A stretch of 64,000 nt of DNA from Aldrovandia affinis (lineage: Eukaryota > Chordata > Actinopteri > Notacanthiformes > Halosauridae), in assembly GCA_029706075.1 (NCBI GenBank), contig JAINUG010000014.1, forward strand, positions 6,303,838-6,367,837. Reading direction: 5' to 3'. Under the pieces are notes generated by a model. It had not been told where the DNA came from and did no database searches. It saw only the letters and a list, made by a program, of their open reading frames with translations. This document shows, one piece after another, positions 1 through 10,020 of the stretch. Position 1 is the stretch's first letter. Each line of letters opens with the position of its first letter. The translations under genes and the position numbers were made by a program.

Positions 1-186
1 ATCTTCCTCCAAAAGCTCATCAGTGTCTCCGTTTGTACCTTTCCCATTCATACGGCCAGGCAAAGCACCAACACGGTCGCTGGTCATCACCCGTGGTCGT
101 CTTCGTACAGGCCTACAGAAATCTGCTGTCACTTCTCGGATTCTGACACCAACGTGTGAGAACTTACACATTTTCAGTGCATCCAT
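1..186 (-). CDS. Unidentified open frame running off the left window edge
   Basis: A frame opens with ATG at 184-186 on the minus strand and stays open for 62 codons to the window edge. The peptide is polar and basic, then acidic (for example RPVRRRPRVMTSDRVG and later NGDTDELLEED), which looks protein-like. I do not recognise the family. Upstream (187-225) are an E2F-like TCCCGCGAAA (plus-strand reading), an E-box CACGTG and a T-run. Together with CpG-rich sequence at 330-490, this could be a promoter and first coding exon. A GTAAGT inside the frame (near 160) could instead be a splice donor, which would make the start non-coding. The continuation left of the window would decide. Confidence 0.33.
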   Translation of the reverse strand, partial: MDALKMCKFSHVGVRIREVTADFCRPVRRRPRVMTSDRVGALPGRMNGKGTNGDTDELLEED

Positions 187-1480
187 CTAAACTCCCGCGA
201 AATCTGCCGCACGTGTCCTAAATTTTTTTTTTTTTTTTAAACAACCATACCGCACAATAATATAATTACTTATAATTAACAATAATTTTTATTGCTCACA
301 ACAAAAAGATTATCAGTCCCGCCTTACACCGTAAACAGAAACTTGAAGATGCCTTCTGTGGTATACACATGTTAAAAAAGCGCTAAAGACGTGCTACTCG
401 ATACCGCTGTTTACATCTCGGGAGGTGTGGCGGGGGGCGTCCCCCTCCGTGCGGTCAGACGCACAACGTTATCTGGAGTGGTGGGCGCACTTCAAGAGAT
501 GGACTCTCCAGCTGCCAAAGAGTGGCTGTAAAACGATGACAATAAATTGCTTTAGCAGGGCAGTGGGCCACACACACACAAAGCATGTAACAAGAGATGA
601 CGGGTAGGCTTGGTGGTACGGGCAACCGAGGAAGAACGTCGTACAGAACGACAGCATCCCATTACACAGGCTTGACCTTTGACCCTGCCCCACCACCAGC
701 CAGACAGACCTTGGTGGTGAAGCTGCTAAGGAGTGGAAGTCATTAGAGGGCCAGACCCCTGAGGAGTTGGGGGGGGGCATCTTGATTTTAAATGAGCTCA
801 TCAACCGTTTCTGCCCCCAACCCCTCCCCCATCGCTGGCAAATTAAAATGTCTTCCCTGGGTTCTACAGTACCAAAAAAACTAAACAAATACAAAACAAA
901 AAAATTTAACAAGGGGGTTGACAGTACAGGCGCACGCCTGTTACTGTTGGCAGGCAGGGTAAATCTGCAGGGTAAATCTGCAGCCCCCCCCCCCCCCACT
1001 CTCTCTCTCCCTCCAGCTCGAGCCGGTGGTGAACACAGCCAGCCCTGTGAGGAGGGTGAAATGGGCTCACTGGACCACACTGCAGAGTAGAGTTGTTTAT
1101 GTACAGACCTCTGGGAGTTGGGCAGAACCACCCTCGTTTCTGATTGGTTGAGAGGGTCGCTCCAAAGCACTGAGTGCAGAGTGCTATGCAGCTTTTTGGG
1201 GGGAGGGGAGGGAGGGTGTGAGGGGGGTCTTTCTTTATTTTTTCCCCTTTTTTTGGCCAATGTGGGAGGAAAGTGACAACCTATCAGCTTGGTAACCTTG
1301 AAGATTCTCCTGATGATGATTTTATTTTTATTTTTTTCCTGTGTGAAAGTTTGAGATGGGAGAGAGGCTACTGAACTCGGCCTGCTGATTGGCCGTTCTG
1401 CACCTTCTGCTGCCTCCAGCCCTGCCTCCTCACCTCCTCACCTGTTCACCTCAGACAGCCCTGCCACCTCACCTGAAAAC
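187..1480. other. GC-rich sequence without a supported gene
   Basis: There is an A/T-run near 222-240, CpG-rich sequence around 330-490, and homopolymer G and C runs (767-777, 984-998). Long overlapping frames on both strands are low-complexity and lack any recognisable domain. It could be a promoter/first-intron region of the left-edge frame or a UTR. Confidence 0.4.
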
Positions 1481-1516
1481 CTGCACAGGTGTGTGAGGAT
1501 ACGATGTTGGCTTTCA

Positions 1517-1517
<1 letters not shown>

Positions 1518-1554
<37 letters not shown>

Positions 1555-1590
1555 CACACATGCACACACTTGCACACACATGCACATGTT
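1518..1590. repeat. (CA)n microsatellite
   Basis: About 16 perfect CA units at 1518-1549, followed by interrupted CACA/TGCA units. The TH-repeat peptides translated from it are not genes. Confidence 0.95.
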
Positions 1591-1737
1591 TAACACGTTT
1601 AACAAAATTAAACACTCCTCTCCAGCAGGTTGCTGCAGTTTCACAGTGGAAAACTTTAAGAGCGTTCCAGAGACAGATCAAGTGTTGCCCCCAGCGCCAC
1701 GCTGCCGGGGGGAAGATCTCGAGAAGCACACATGTTC

Positions 1738-1967
1738 CATTTACATTCACATTGCAGGCATTTAGTAGACGCTCTTATCCAGCGCGACTTACACAGTTTA
1801 CATTTCTTTACATACAATCCATTTATACAGCTAAAAATATTTACTGAAGGAATTAAGGTTAAGTGCCCTTGCTCAGGGGTACAACGGCAGTGCCCCCCAC
1901 ACAGGAATCGAACCTGCAACCTCTCAGTTACAAGCCCAGTTCCCCTACCCGTTACACTACGCCGCCA
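1738..1967 (-). mobile_element. tRNA-derived SINE with UnaL2-type tail (family A)
   Basis: Read on the minus strand, the tRNA-like head carries a box A-like segment (GTAGTGTAACGGGTAG) and box B GGTTCGATTCC. A conserved body follows with the phrase GTTGTACCCCTGAGCAAGG, and then the tail GATAAGAGCGTCTACTAAATG ends in TGTAA-type repeats. It has the same architecture as 6138-6358. The body resembles the V-SINE type of fish (inference). It looks full-length, at about 230 bp. Confidence 0.85.
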
Positions 1968-2568
1968 AACTCTCTGGAAACGGACCGCAGTGGGAGGACG
2001 CGTCCATGTGAGCCCAGCGGCTGTCGTGTGGCCAACTGACCTTCTGCGGACATCCAAAAATAAAGCCACACCCTTACTGCAGACCCCCGCAGATCTGATA
2101 CCGCCTCCACACCCAGCGGAAACCCTAACCTCGCCCTGTACAGCTGACCGCCTGAACTGCAGTGGGTTTCGGCCCATCGCGTGGACATTAAAAGAGAGCC
2201 TTGCAAACTATGGAACATCAACAATAATAATCATATTTTGAGTTACAAAATGAGAGAGTTGTGGATGAATGGCTTTAGGATAGAAAGTCTTCCTCCCGAG
2301 CCATGAAGAATGATTTTAAAATATGCACATGGAAAAAGAGATGTATTTCTGTAGGCTCTTGATGAGGAAAGGGCACAGGGCATTGATTTATTTTGACAAC
2401 CCAAATTCCACCCCCGCCCGCCACCTCCCCACACACCCCTTCAACCCAGATAATAATTTATAAACACATCACCGTGCCAGTTTCCACACCAACCAGAAAT
2501 CCTCTACCAGTAGCAGAGTCGAGTCCTCCTTGGGGGGAACCCAAATGCCAATCGTCCCAGATTGTAAT
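1968..2568. other. Unique-looking sequence, no gene seen
   Basis: No domain, RNA gene or repeat recognised. Short frames here are not protein-like. Confidence 0.4.
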
Positions 2569-2612
2569 GGTAACACCATAACCGTGTAATGCCATCAACC
2601 TGCAATGCCAAG
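2569..2612. repeat. 17-bp minisatellite, left part
   Basis: About two and a half units of a GGTAAyrCCATAACCnT-type 17-mer. The same unit forms the array at 3813-4010, so the array appears split by about 1.2 kb that contains a Tc1-like transposase relic. Confidence 0.7.
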
Positions 2613-2639
2613 ACTAGGGTTGCAAAACAGAAAACTTTC

Positions 2640-3225
2640 CATTTAGCATTTATGGAAATTATGGGAATTTACGGGAATTTAATAGGAATCCATAATGACA
2701 GGACAGGCTGAGAGCGAACTAGCAAGCTAATAATGTACAGGAAACTGCAATAAAGGAAACAAATTAAAGTACACCCTTGAGTAAATTAAGGGTTGGGGCG
2801 GCTCTGTTATGGTGTGCGGTGCATATTCCTGGTTTAGGTCTATTCAACCCAAGGGCAAGGATAACAGCAATAAATACAAAGCCATTCTGAGTGATCACCT
2901 TCATCCTATGGTGAAGCATTTATATCCTGATGGCAGTGGTCTCTTCCAGGATGACAATGCCCCCATCCACAGGGCACGAGTGGTCACTGAATGGTTTGAT
3001 GAGCATGACAATGATGTAAACCATATTCCATGGCCATCTCAGTCACAAGATCTCAACCCAACTGAGTACTTAAGGGAAATTCTGGAGTGGTGCCTGAGCT
3101 ACCTCAGCTACGCCGAAGTGCACATTAAGAGACTGACATCGAAACCTGATACGGCCCTATTCCTGTCGAGGGCCTCCTCCATATTCACCCAGAGTCAGAG
3201 ATGCCGACGAAGCTCCTCCACCTGA
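2640..3225 (+). pseudogene. Tc1/mariner transposase relic (C-terminal catalytic part)
   Basis: The peptide from about 2793 carries the Tc1 signatures GGSVMVCGA, GLFQDDNAPIHRAR, WPSQSQDLNPTEYL. The second catalytic Asp (in DDNAPIH) and the final Glu (in NPTE) are present and separated by 36 residues, rather than the 34 of classical Tc1. The N-terminal DNA-binding part and first Asp are missing, and homology fades after about 3130, so it is a dead 3' fragment. Upstream, 2650-2690 contains a GGGAATTTACGGGAATTT-like repeat often seen next to fish Tc1-like elements (inference). No terminal inverted repeats could be recognised. Confidence 0.85.
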
Positions 3226-3812
3226 TGCAGAAACTGAGGATTTGGAAGGTGAGCTTAGTGGTAAGCATGCAGCTTATTGATTTGCCATCATATATAGTAT
3301 TGATAATAAATGAATGTCAAATTATTTTTAACTGGTCATCTCTGAAAAGCTCATATCCTATTGTGCTCTTTGTCCTGACGTTCTGGCTAGTTAAGTAGCA
3401 GTAGTAGAAGTTTCTTGCATCTTATGTACAAATTACTAGCCTTAATGTCTACACTTTGATTCATGTCTTCAATAACTACAGAAACCACGTTTTGGGGTTA
3501 GCTTGGCGTAGGCAGGTGCTATTAAGACAATATTTTTTTGTTGGGATCCTTAAGTTGCCTTCTTTACATGTACAACATGTCTATGTTTTATCCATACTTC
3601 CAGTCATTCTGACATATTTGCCCACAAAGGCAGCTTCTGTGTGTGACTGAGCCGGTGAGAGACAAAATGCTGTACTACTGCTAAAAGCTGTCAAAGTCTA
3701 TCCGCATTGGCCAGCCAGAATCAGCACACTGACCAGGCTAGACAAGAGGCTTGCAGAAGCACAAACACCATTCTGGTCCCATTATATTAATAATGGCCTC
3801 AAAAGCATATCT
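3226..3812. other. AT-rich sequence between Tc1 relic and minisatellite
   Basis: Nothing recognisable. It may be the remainder of the element that split the minisatellite. Confidence 0.35.
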
Positions 3813-4010
3813 TTTAACGCCATGACCCTGGTAATGCCATAACCATGGTAATGCCGTAACCCTGGTAACGTCATAACCATGGTAACGTCATAACACCGGT
3901 AATGCCATAGCCCTGGTAATGCAATAACCCTGGTAATACCATAACCATGCTAAATGACGTATATTATATTACGTAATGCCATAACCCTTGTAACGCCATA
4001 AGCCTGGCTA
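3813..4010. repeat. 17-bp minisatellite, main array
   Basis: Seven consecutive 17-bp units start at 3830 (variants of GGTAATGCCATAACCCT). Two more follow after an interruption near 3949-3974. Confidence 0.9.
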
Positions 4011-4289
4011 AAAATGTCTGATTTCTCGGCTATGGGGCCCAGCCAGCGCTTTACCAAATTAGCCACTCAGAACCCCTTCTGGCTTTCAGGATTTTTACAA
4101 ATTATTTTGTTTGTCCAATGCACTGTAATAATGCAACTGTAAAAATCTGTTATTCCAAATACATGCTGATTGATTAATTGCTTGATCGATTAATCAATCG
4201 ATGGTTTGGAAGGAGAGCTGCTTTGGTTTAATTTTGAGGGGGTGTGGTTATGTTCAGGTCAGCCTCTCAGCTGCAGTCTGGCTCTGATG

Positions 4290-4553
4290 GCTTGCTGGTC
4301 ATCTTCCACAAGAGACTGAAAACCCTCCTCTTCAGACTACACTTACACTGAATAGAAATATATATTTAAAAAAACGCACAAACGTTTCTCCCCCGTTTTA
4401 TAGTGGTGGTTTGCAAATGTCTACAATGACGCCTGCTGTTGTTTTGCCGCACTGATCTCTTGCTCTAGGTGTGATTATTTTTGCCATTTTAAATGCACTT
4501 ATTGTAAGTCACTCTGGATAAGAGCGTCTGCTAAATGCCTAAAATGTAACGGC
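4290..4553 (+). mobile_element. L2 LINE 3' end fragment
   Basis: It opens with the tail of the L2 ORF (KRLKTLLFRLHLH then stop). A short 3' UTR follows with CACTGATCTCTTGCTC, and then the UnaL2-type terminal hairpin CTCTGGATAAGAG and TCTGCTAAATG. It is 5' truncated. Confidence 0.8.
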
Positions 4554-5904
4554 TGCACAAGCCAGTAAATAAGGGGGTTTTATAGGGGGTTTTCCCACGA
4601 GGAGGAGAAAACAGGAGAATTCTTGTTTCAGAGTACAGAGGCTCTGGGGGAAGCAGGGTTGGGGGGCTGACAGAGCGGTTTGTGTCCGGGGGAAACGGCG
4701 GGGCTTTGGGGGAAGTCACGTGGTAAGATTCGATGAGCCCGAGTGGCACATGGACAGTGGAGAGGAGCCAGAGGGGCCAGGGGGGCCACCACTGGCACAC
4801 ATCTGCAAACTGAGCCCCATACGGAGAGCACACCCTCAGCTGAATTCCACACTGCACTCCAACCATAGGGAAGGATGACACTGTGTGTGTGTGTGTCTGT
4901 GAGTGTATGTGTGTGTTCGTGTCCGAGTGTGTGTGTGTCAGCATGTGTGTGTTTGTGTTAAAAAGTACGTGTCTGGTGTAAAAGCATCTGCCAAATAACC
5001 AAATAGTCAGTGGTGAATTGTATTTTTGAACCTGACCTAGAACAGCATGATGAGCTGTGATGAAGAGATTGCCTATTCCACACCACTCAGGGCGGCACAG
5101 CCAGCACCAGCAACCAGCCCCTAATGCTGATGAATTAATCCCCTCCACAAGTGGGATCACAAGAACCAGAAACCCTTTTTTGTTTGTGTGTGTGTGTACA
5201 AATGTAGCGTGTGTGTTTGTGTGAGTGTGTGTGTGTGTGTTTTTCTGTGATGAAAAGGTGCAGTGGTCCCTAGCTGAGGTGGGAGAAAGAAACCCTAAAG
5301 AGGTCAGTGCTGCTCGGCGGCTCCCTTAGGTGTGAGCGGCAGTATCTGTCTGTGCCACTAGGTGGTGACAAGGCACAGTGGAGCACTGACAGGCCCTGAA
5401 CAGTGCCTGCTGACTGCTTGCATTTTTTTCTCCCCCCCTCCAGTTCACCACATTTGCTCCCACCAGACACCATCAAGGGCTCTCCCTGTCTGGATGTCGT
5501 CGCGGTGGAAATTCCAAAAACCCCTTTAATCTCAAATTTCCAAAGCTGGCGCTCTCTCCTTATGTCTTTCGGTCTTTCTCTCTTTCTTCCCTTTAAATGC
5601 TGTGGCCTGTTTAGGTCTAACATGAGCCATTGCCTATTTGATTGCACGCGAGTTGACAAAACACTCCGTGCCCTGGCATGTACTATATTTCTGGATGGTA
5701 ATGCCATCACAAGCTGTCAGCTGGGCAATTTGATCGGTGACTTCTATCTGGAACATCACCAATTCCAATAAAGTTGCTTATTTAAAATTACGCAGGGAGC
5801 AGCAAGACTGCAAGAGCTCAGGCAAAGAGAGGAAGACACACAGAGGGTCCAGATTGTGGGTGAAAGCAAAGACTCTTAAAGGAACAAGTCTAACAACTCA
5901 CTGT
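4554..5904. other. Gene-free stretch with TG-rich microsatellites
   Basis: Interrupted (TG)n tracts lie at about 4881-4951 and 5184-5241. The remaining sequence shows no domain, and the frames at 4531-5160 and 5270-5710 are not protein-like. Confidence 0.5.
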
Positions 5905-6020
5905 ATTACTGCACCGATCTCTTGCGCTAACTATGATTGTTCCTACCATTTATTTATGCGCATCTTGTAAGTCGCTCTGGATAAGAGCGTCTGCTAAATG
6001 CTCTAAATGTAAATGTAAAA
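5905..6020 (+). mobile_element. L2 LINE 3' tail
   Basis: Contains GCACCGATCTCTTGCGC, then ATCTTGTAAGTCGCTCTGG, the hairpin CGCTC..GAGCG, CTGCTAAATG and TGTAAA repeats. It matches the tail of the L2 at 35947-37650. Confidence 0.85.
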
Positions 6021-6137
6021 ATGTAACTCGAACCTTGCTTCCTTCGGCAGGACTGTAGGGAGTAATCAGACGCGAAGGCACGCACATAACAACGTGTAGC
6101 TGCGCCCGCGCAGTGAATCTGCGTTACAGTACACACA

Positions 6138-6358
6138 GGCAGTGTAGTATAATGGTTAGAGAGCTGGGCTTGTAACGCTAAGATAATAGGTTCGATCCCC
6201 AGGTGGGGCACTGCCGTTGTATCCTTGAGCAAAAGGTATTTGACCTGAATTGCTTCAGTAAAATATCCAGCCGTATAAATGGATTGTATGTAAAGATATG
6301 TAAAACTGTGTGAGTCGCTCTGGATAAGAGCGTCTGCTAAACGCCTGGAATGTAATGT
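6138..6358 (+). mobile_element. tRNA-derived SINE with UnaL2-type tail (family A)
   Basis: Full-length copy. The head has GTGTAGTATAATGGTTAG (box A region) and GGTTCGATCCCC (box B). The body has GTTGTATCCTTGAGCAA and CTTCAGTAAAATATCCAG. The tail is GTCGCTCTGGATAAGAGCG then CTGCTAAACG and TGTAATG. This is a useful reference for the inverted copy at 1738-1967. Confidence 0.9.
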
Positions 6359-7230
6359 TGGCTTTGTTCTCAGGGGACACGCGGGGTAGGTACCCCTAAA
6401 AGCATAACACCGAAATACGTTCAGGTCAGGGAGTCTTCTGTCCGCATGTCTATCTCTAAAAATAAAGGCACTTAGTTTGTGTTAGTAGGTCTGCTCAATC
6501 CGTTTCTGGGTGAGCAGTACGACTGAGAAAAGTGGACAGGTGACGGTCCCTGAAAAAAGTGCTCACGGCGAAGGCTCTTCCAGTGCTTAGCAGCTGTGAA
6601 TCAACATGAAACGGCTTCAGCCCTGACCCCTGTGAACTCCTCAGCGTTTCATCACCGCACAACAAGGCCAAAGCAAACCGTACTTTTCTCCTTTCGCTCG
6701 TAGACGTTAAATGTGATTGATCTCGCTGCCGCACGATTTTTAGACACGCAGCTCGGTAAACGAGTTTACGTTCATGAATATTAACGCTGTGGTTATTGAG
6801 TTCAGGACGGATCTGTCGGTACGGTAATTTGATCATTCTTCTGTTTGTGGTGCACAGGGAGCAGATTCTTACTCCACTGTTTTTTTTACTCTCATTCCCG
6901 TCACACTCTTGTCCCTTTTGGGATCGATGTATTTACGTTATTCATTTCCACTGTGGATGTGCTCTTGCGATGGGACAACCGCATGGCCTACAATTTGAGA
7001 TGTCACCCGTTTATCCAGCAAAGACATTCGCTGAAGCAATTGAGGCTAGACAATTTGTTCAGGGGAACAACATCAGTGCACAGAAGCCCGCTTGTTGGTA
7101 ACGCTTTAATGTGGCGTGACTGTAACGTGCCATGCCTGCAAAGAGTATGTGACAATAACAGAATGTGTCTATAACCAGTGTGTGGGTTTAAAGAGTTTGT
7201 GTTGCAAGGTTGCATATTTAAAGTTTCAGC
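6359..7230. other. No gene or repeat recognised
   Basis: Mixed-composition sequence. The frames on both strands look random. Confidence 0.4.
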
Positions 7231-7373
7231 ACAGTGGTGGGGCCCAGATGGCAGAGATACTATGCTTCTAACCAGAAGGTCATATGCTTGATTGCCAGGC
7301 CGAACGCTGCCATTGTACCCTTGAGCGAGGCGCTGAACCAGAATTGCTTCCATAATTATCCTGGCAAACAAGA
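7231..7373 (+). mobile_element. Degenerate family A SINE fragment
   Basis: The weak tRNA-like head is followed by the body phrase CATTGTACCCTTGAGCGAGG and AATTGCTTCCATAATTATCC. The tail is missing. Confidence 0.6.
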
Positions 7374-7445
7374 AGGTGACAACAGGTAGCACACCTGCAA
7401 AGGATTCATTTTAGATGACATATCGTTGTAGCTAGGCTATATATA

Positions 7446-8026
7446 GTCAACAATTATTCCCACCCCTGGAAAAATAAATAAATAAAAAATGATTCACGTC
7501 CTTGATAAAGATAAGCAAAAAAGACTGTATAAAATAAAGAATACAGGTAATGAGCTATATTGTATGCTAAAAAAATGGGAAAATGATATTTTATACTAAT
7601 ACAATTCAAGTCTGGGGACTGAGATGGCGAATGCAAAACAGTAATTTTCAGTTAACCATTTCTTGGTTGATTCTGAGGTATGTCTAGGATCATTGTCTTG
7701 CTGCAAGATCAATTTGTAGCCAAGTATCAGCTTTCTTGCAGAGGGAACCAGGTCTTTGGCCAAAAGGTCTTGGTACTTTCTGGAGTTTATGATTCCATTG
7801 ACCCTCAACAAGGGCCCCAGGGCCAGGAGAGGGGTGTGAATGATTGTGGCCTTCTGACCTTTTTGGGAAAATACATATTACTTATTAAACAAAATCTCTA
7901 TGAGCACTTGTATTAGTATAAATTAATATAATGCCCATACACTACAGCTCATTACCTGTATTGCTTATTCTATACAACCTTTTTGGTGATTGTTATCAAG
8001 GACGTGAATCATTTTGGAGTTGACCG
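7446..8026 (-). mobile_element. Internally deleted Tc1-like transposon with terminal inverted repeats
   Basis: The left arm (about 7446-7567) and right arm (about 7937-8024) are inverted copies of each other. Shared blocks are ATGATTCACGTCCTTGATAA and AATACAGGTAATGAGCT. The outer ends share GTCAAC, and the left arm carries about 28 extra bases next to it. Between the arms, minus-strand residues of a Tc1 transposase survive. It is about 580 bp, too short for an autonomous Tc1 (about 1.3-1.6 kb). Confidence 0.75.
7596..7811 (-). pseudogene. Tc1 transposase fragment
   Basis: Contains NSRKYQDLL, LVPSARKL and the catalytic-Asp block LQQDNDPRHTSESTKKWL, typical of fish Tc1 transposases. The frame degenerates after WLTENY, and neither the first Asp nor the terminal Glu is present. 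It lies inside the inverted-repeat element 7446-8026. Confidence 0.8.
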
Positions 8027-9861
8027 TATTTTTTTATTTGCCTTTTTGTTTATGCATCTTGTTTGCAATGAATGCTTCGCATCTGGGGAAGCGTGCATGT
8101 AGTTATAAGCACCCCTCAGTCAGCATTTATGGACAGATCACAAATTATTCGGGCAGCGAACGTCTTTGGGCTCACAGGAAACGTACGTGATTCACGACAC
8201 GCGGACTCGTTCTGCTATCCGAGGAGGCCTAACCCTAACCCACTCTCGAAAATTCGTATCAGCGGACGGAAAATTACTTGGAAAAAAAACATTTGAAAAA
8301 AAACAACAACATGATTTTCAATGATTATCAAAAAAGTAATGTAGCAATGCGTAGCTTGTTGAGTAAATGTAATATGCCTGGTTTGCTTTGTTTGTGCAGT
8401 GTGTGTTGCTCGATTTTGAGAGGGTTAGGGTCTTGCTCAGGCTGAGCCAGGTAACAAGCTGGGCCAAATTAAGGAGGCAAATATTAGGTGACTTTCTTTT
8501 GTTGTTGCCAAAATGCTACTGCAACAGATCCAATGCAAGAGGTCACTGTCGAACAAACTCTGAGCTTTCTGATTTCCCTCAGCGCCACTGCTATTGTTTT
8601 GCCTACTGGTCCTGTTCCCGGGTCACTCCCCAAAACACCAATCAAGGGTCTGGCACAGGGACAACAAGGGCAGAGTGTTACACCAACATTCTTCATGGGG
8701 AAAAGATTTGACCACAAGGTCAATTTATAGTAGCAGCTCCCCCTAGTGTCAACTTAAGGGAAATATCGTTTCTGCTGTTGGGATTAAAAATAGATATTTT
8801 TAAAAAATCATCTGGAATGAATTACAAAACGTGCAATACTTTCTTGGTGTCCATTTATTTTACTGGACACCTTTGTCCAGAGAATTACTTGATATGGGCA
8901 GATAGATTTTTTTAACACGTTGCATACTGTACAGCTGAATTTTAAAGGAGATTTGAAACCAAATTGAAATGGAGGGGTCATTTTGGCAATTCCTATTTGT
9001 GAGGATGTTTGTACACCCGACACATTCACCCACAGGTATTTGGAGATTATACCACCTCAAACAGAAGTAAAAGACATGACGGTCTTCTGTGTTGCGTTTC
9101 ACTTCATTGCAAGTCTCACTCATTCACTTCCACACTGAACTCATGACGACATCACAATCAAATGACCTCACTGAAGGATTACAACACTGGATGACTGGCT
9201 AAGTGACTGTCCACAGGTCACAATTGCATATTTGTTCAATATCTCTATTACATTAGTATGTAACTGATCACACCCATGGCTGTCTATGTAACTATGAGTT
9301 TGGCGAGAGACAAGATGCTCTGACGAAGGTCTACTGAAACGTTAGAACTTCTCAACGAGCCAATAAATAAGTGAATCCTACAAGAAATACAGTGTGTGGG
9401 ATTGTTTTTGTCATTGTTATCGAGGCAATTGCTATTTAAACATTTGTAATAAACAACTAAATACAGAAACTACCTCCGTTAGGAAAGACAATGCCCTACA
9501 TAAAACTCTAGTTTTATGAATCTGAATTTTTTTCCAACACCTGGGTGAAGTTGATGCGATTACGCCAATCCTTTTTCCTACCTTCAACATAGCACAGGTC
9601 GGTTATGATGGATAGCAACCTTCCCTTGTGAAAAACAGGTTTAATTATAGAATATCCAATATAGAGCGCTTAGCATACACCCTTTTCCTTGCTGGTGCAG
9701 AACTGACTCAGTACCTTACAATTGAAGGGGAGGCTCGCCTGCAATTAATGACCCCATTAATGTTGATTTGTGACAAAACGCTTCAATTCCTCACAATGCA
9801 TCTGTCAGGTCTATCAGTGAAGGAACATTCAAGAAACTCTCTGAATGTGCGTCAATGTGCA
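8027..9861. other. Mostly unassigned; possible old repeat end near 9318-9400
   Basis: No gene seen. CTGACGAAGGTCTACTGAAA followed by CGTTAGAAC and AATAAATAAGTGAATCC at 9318-9378 resembles the 'GAAGG..GAAACG' repeat ends common in fish genomes (weak inference). A small hairpin GGTGTCC..GGACACC lies near 8846-8870. Confidence 0.35.
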
Positions 9862-10020
9862 TATAATATAATATATACGCCATTTAGCAGATGCTTTTAT
9901 CCAAAGCAACTTACAGTAGTGAATGCATACATTTTCAGTACATGTGGCCCTAGTGGGGATTGAACCCACAACCTAAGCGTTGCCAACGCCATGCTCTACC
10001 TACTGAGCCACAGAGAACCA
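9862..10020 (-). mobile_element. tRNA-derived SINE, family B
   Basis: On the minus strand the head is TGTGGCTCAGTAGGTAGAGC (box A) and GGTTCAATCCCC (box B). The tail is AAGTTGCTTTGGATAAAAGC then ATCTGCTAAATGG. It is shorter than family A and lacks the family A body. Related copies are at 23931-24045 and 63112-63249. Confidence 0.85.

Noticed and set aside
469..1260. 263-codon minus frame
   Set aside because: Proline/serine-rich low-complexity peptide with homopolymer-derived runs, no domain and overlapping frames on the other strand.
1900..1967. tRNA genes (also 6138-6210, 9955-10018, 18270-18336, 63195-63249)
   Set aside because: Box A and B are present, but each is continuous with a SINE body and tail and lacks proper tRNA stems.
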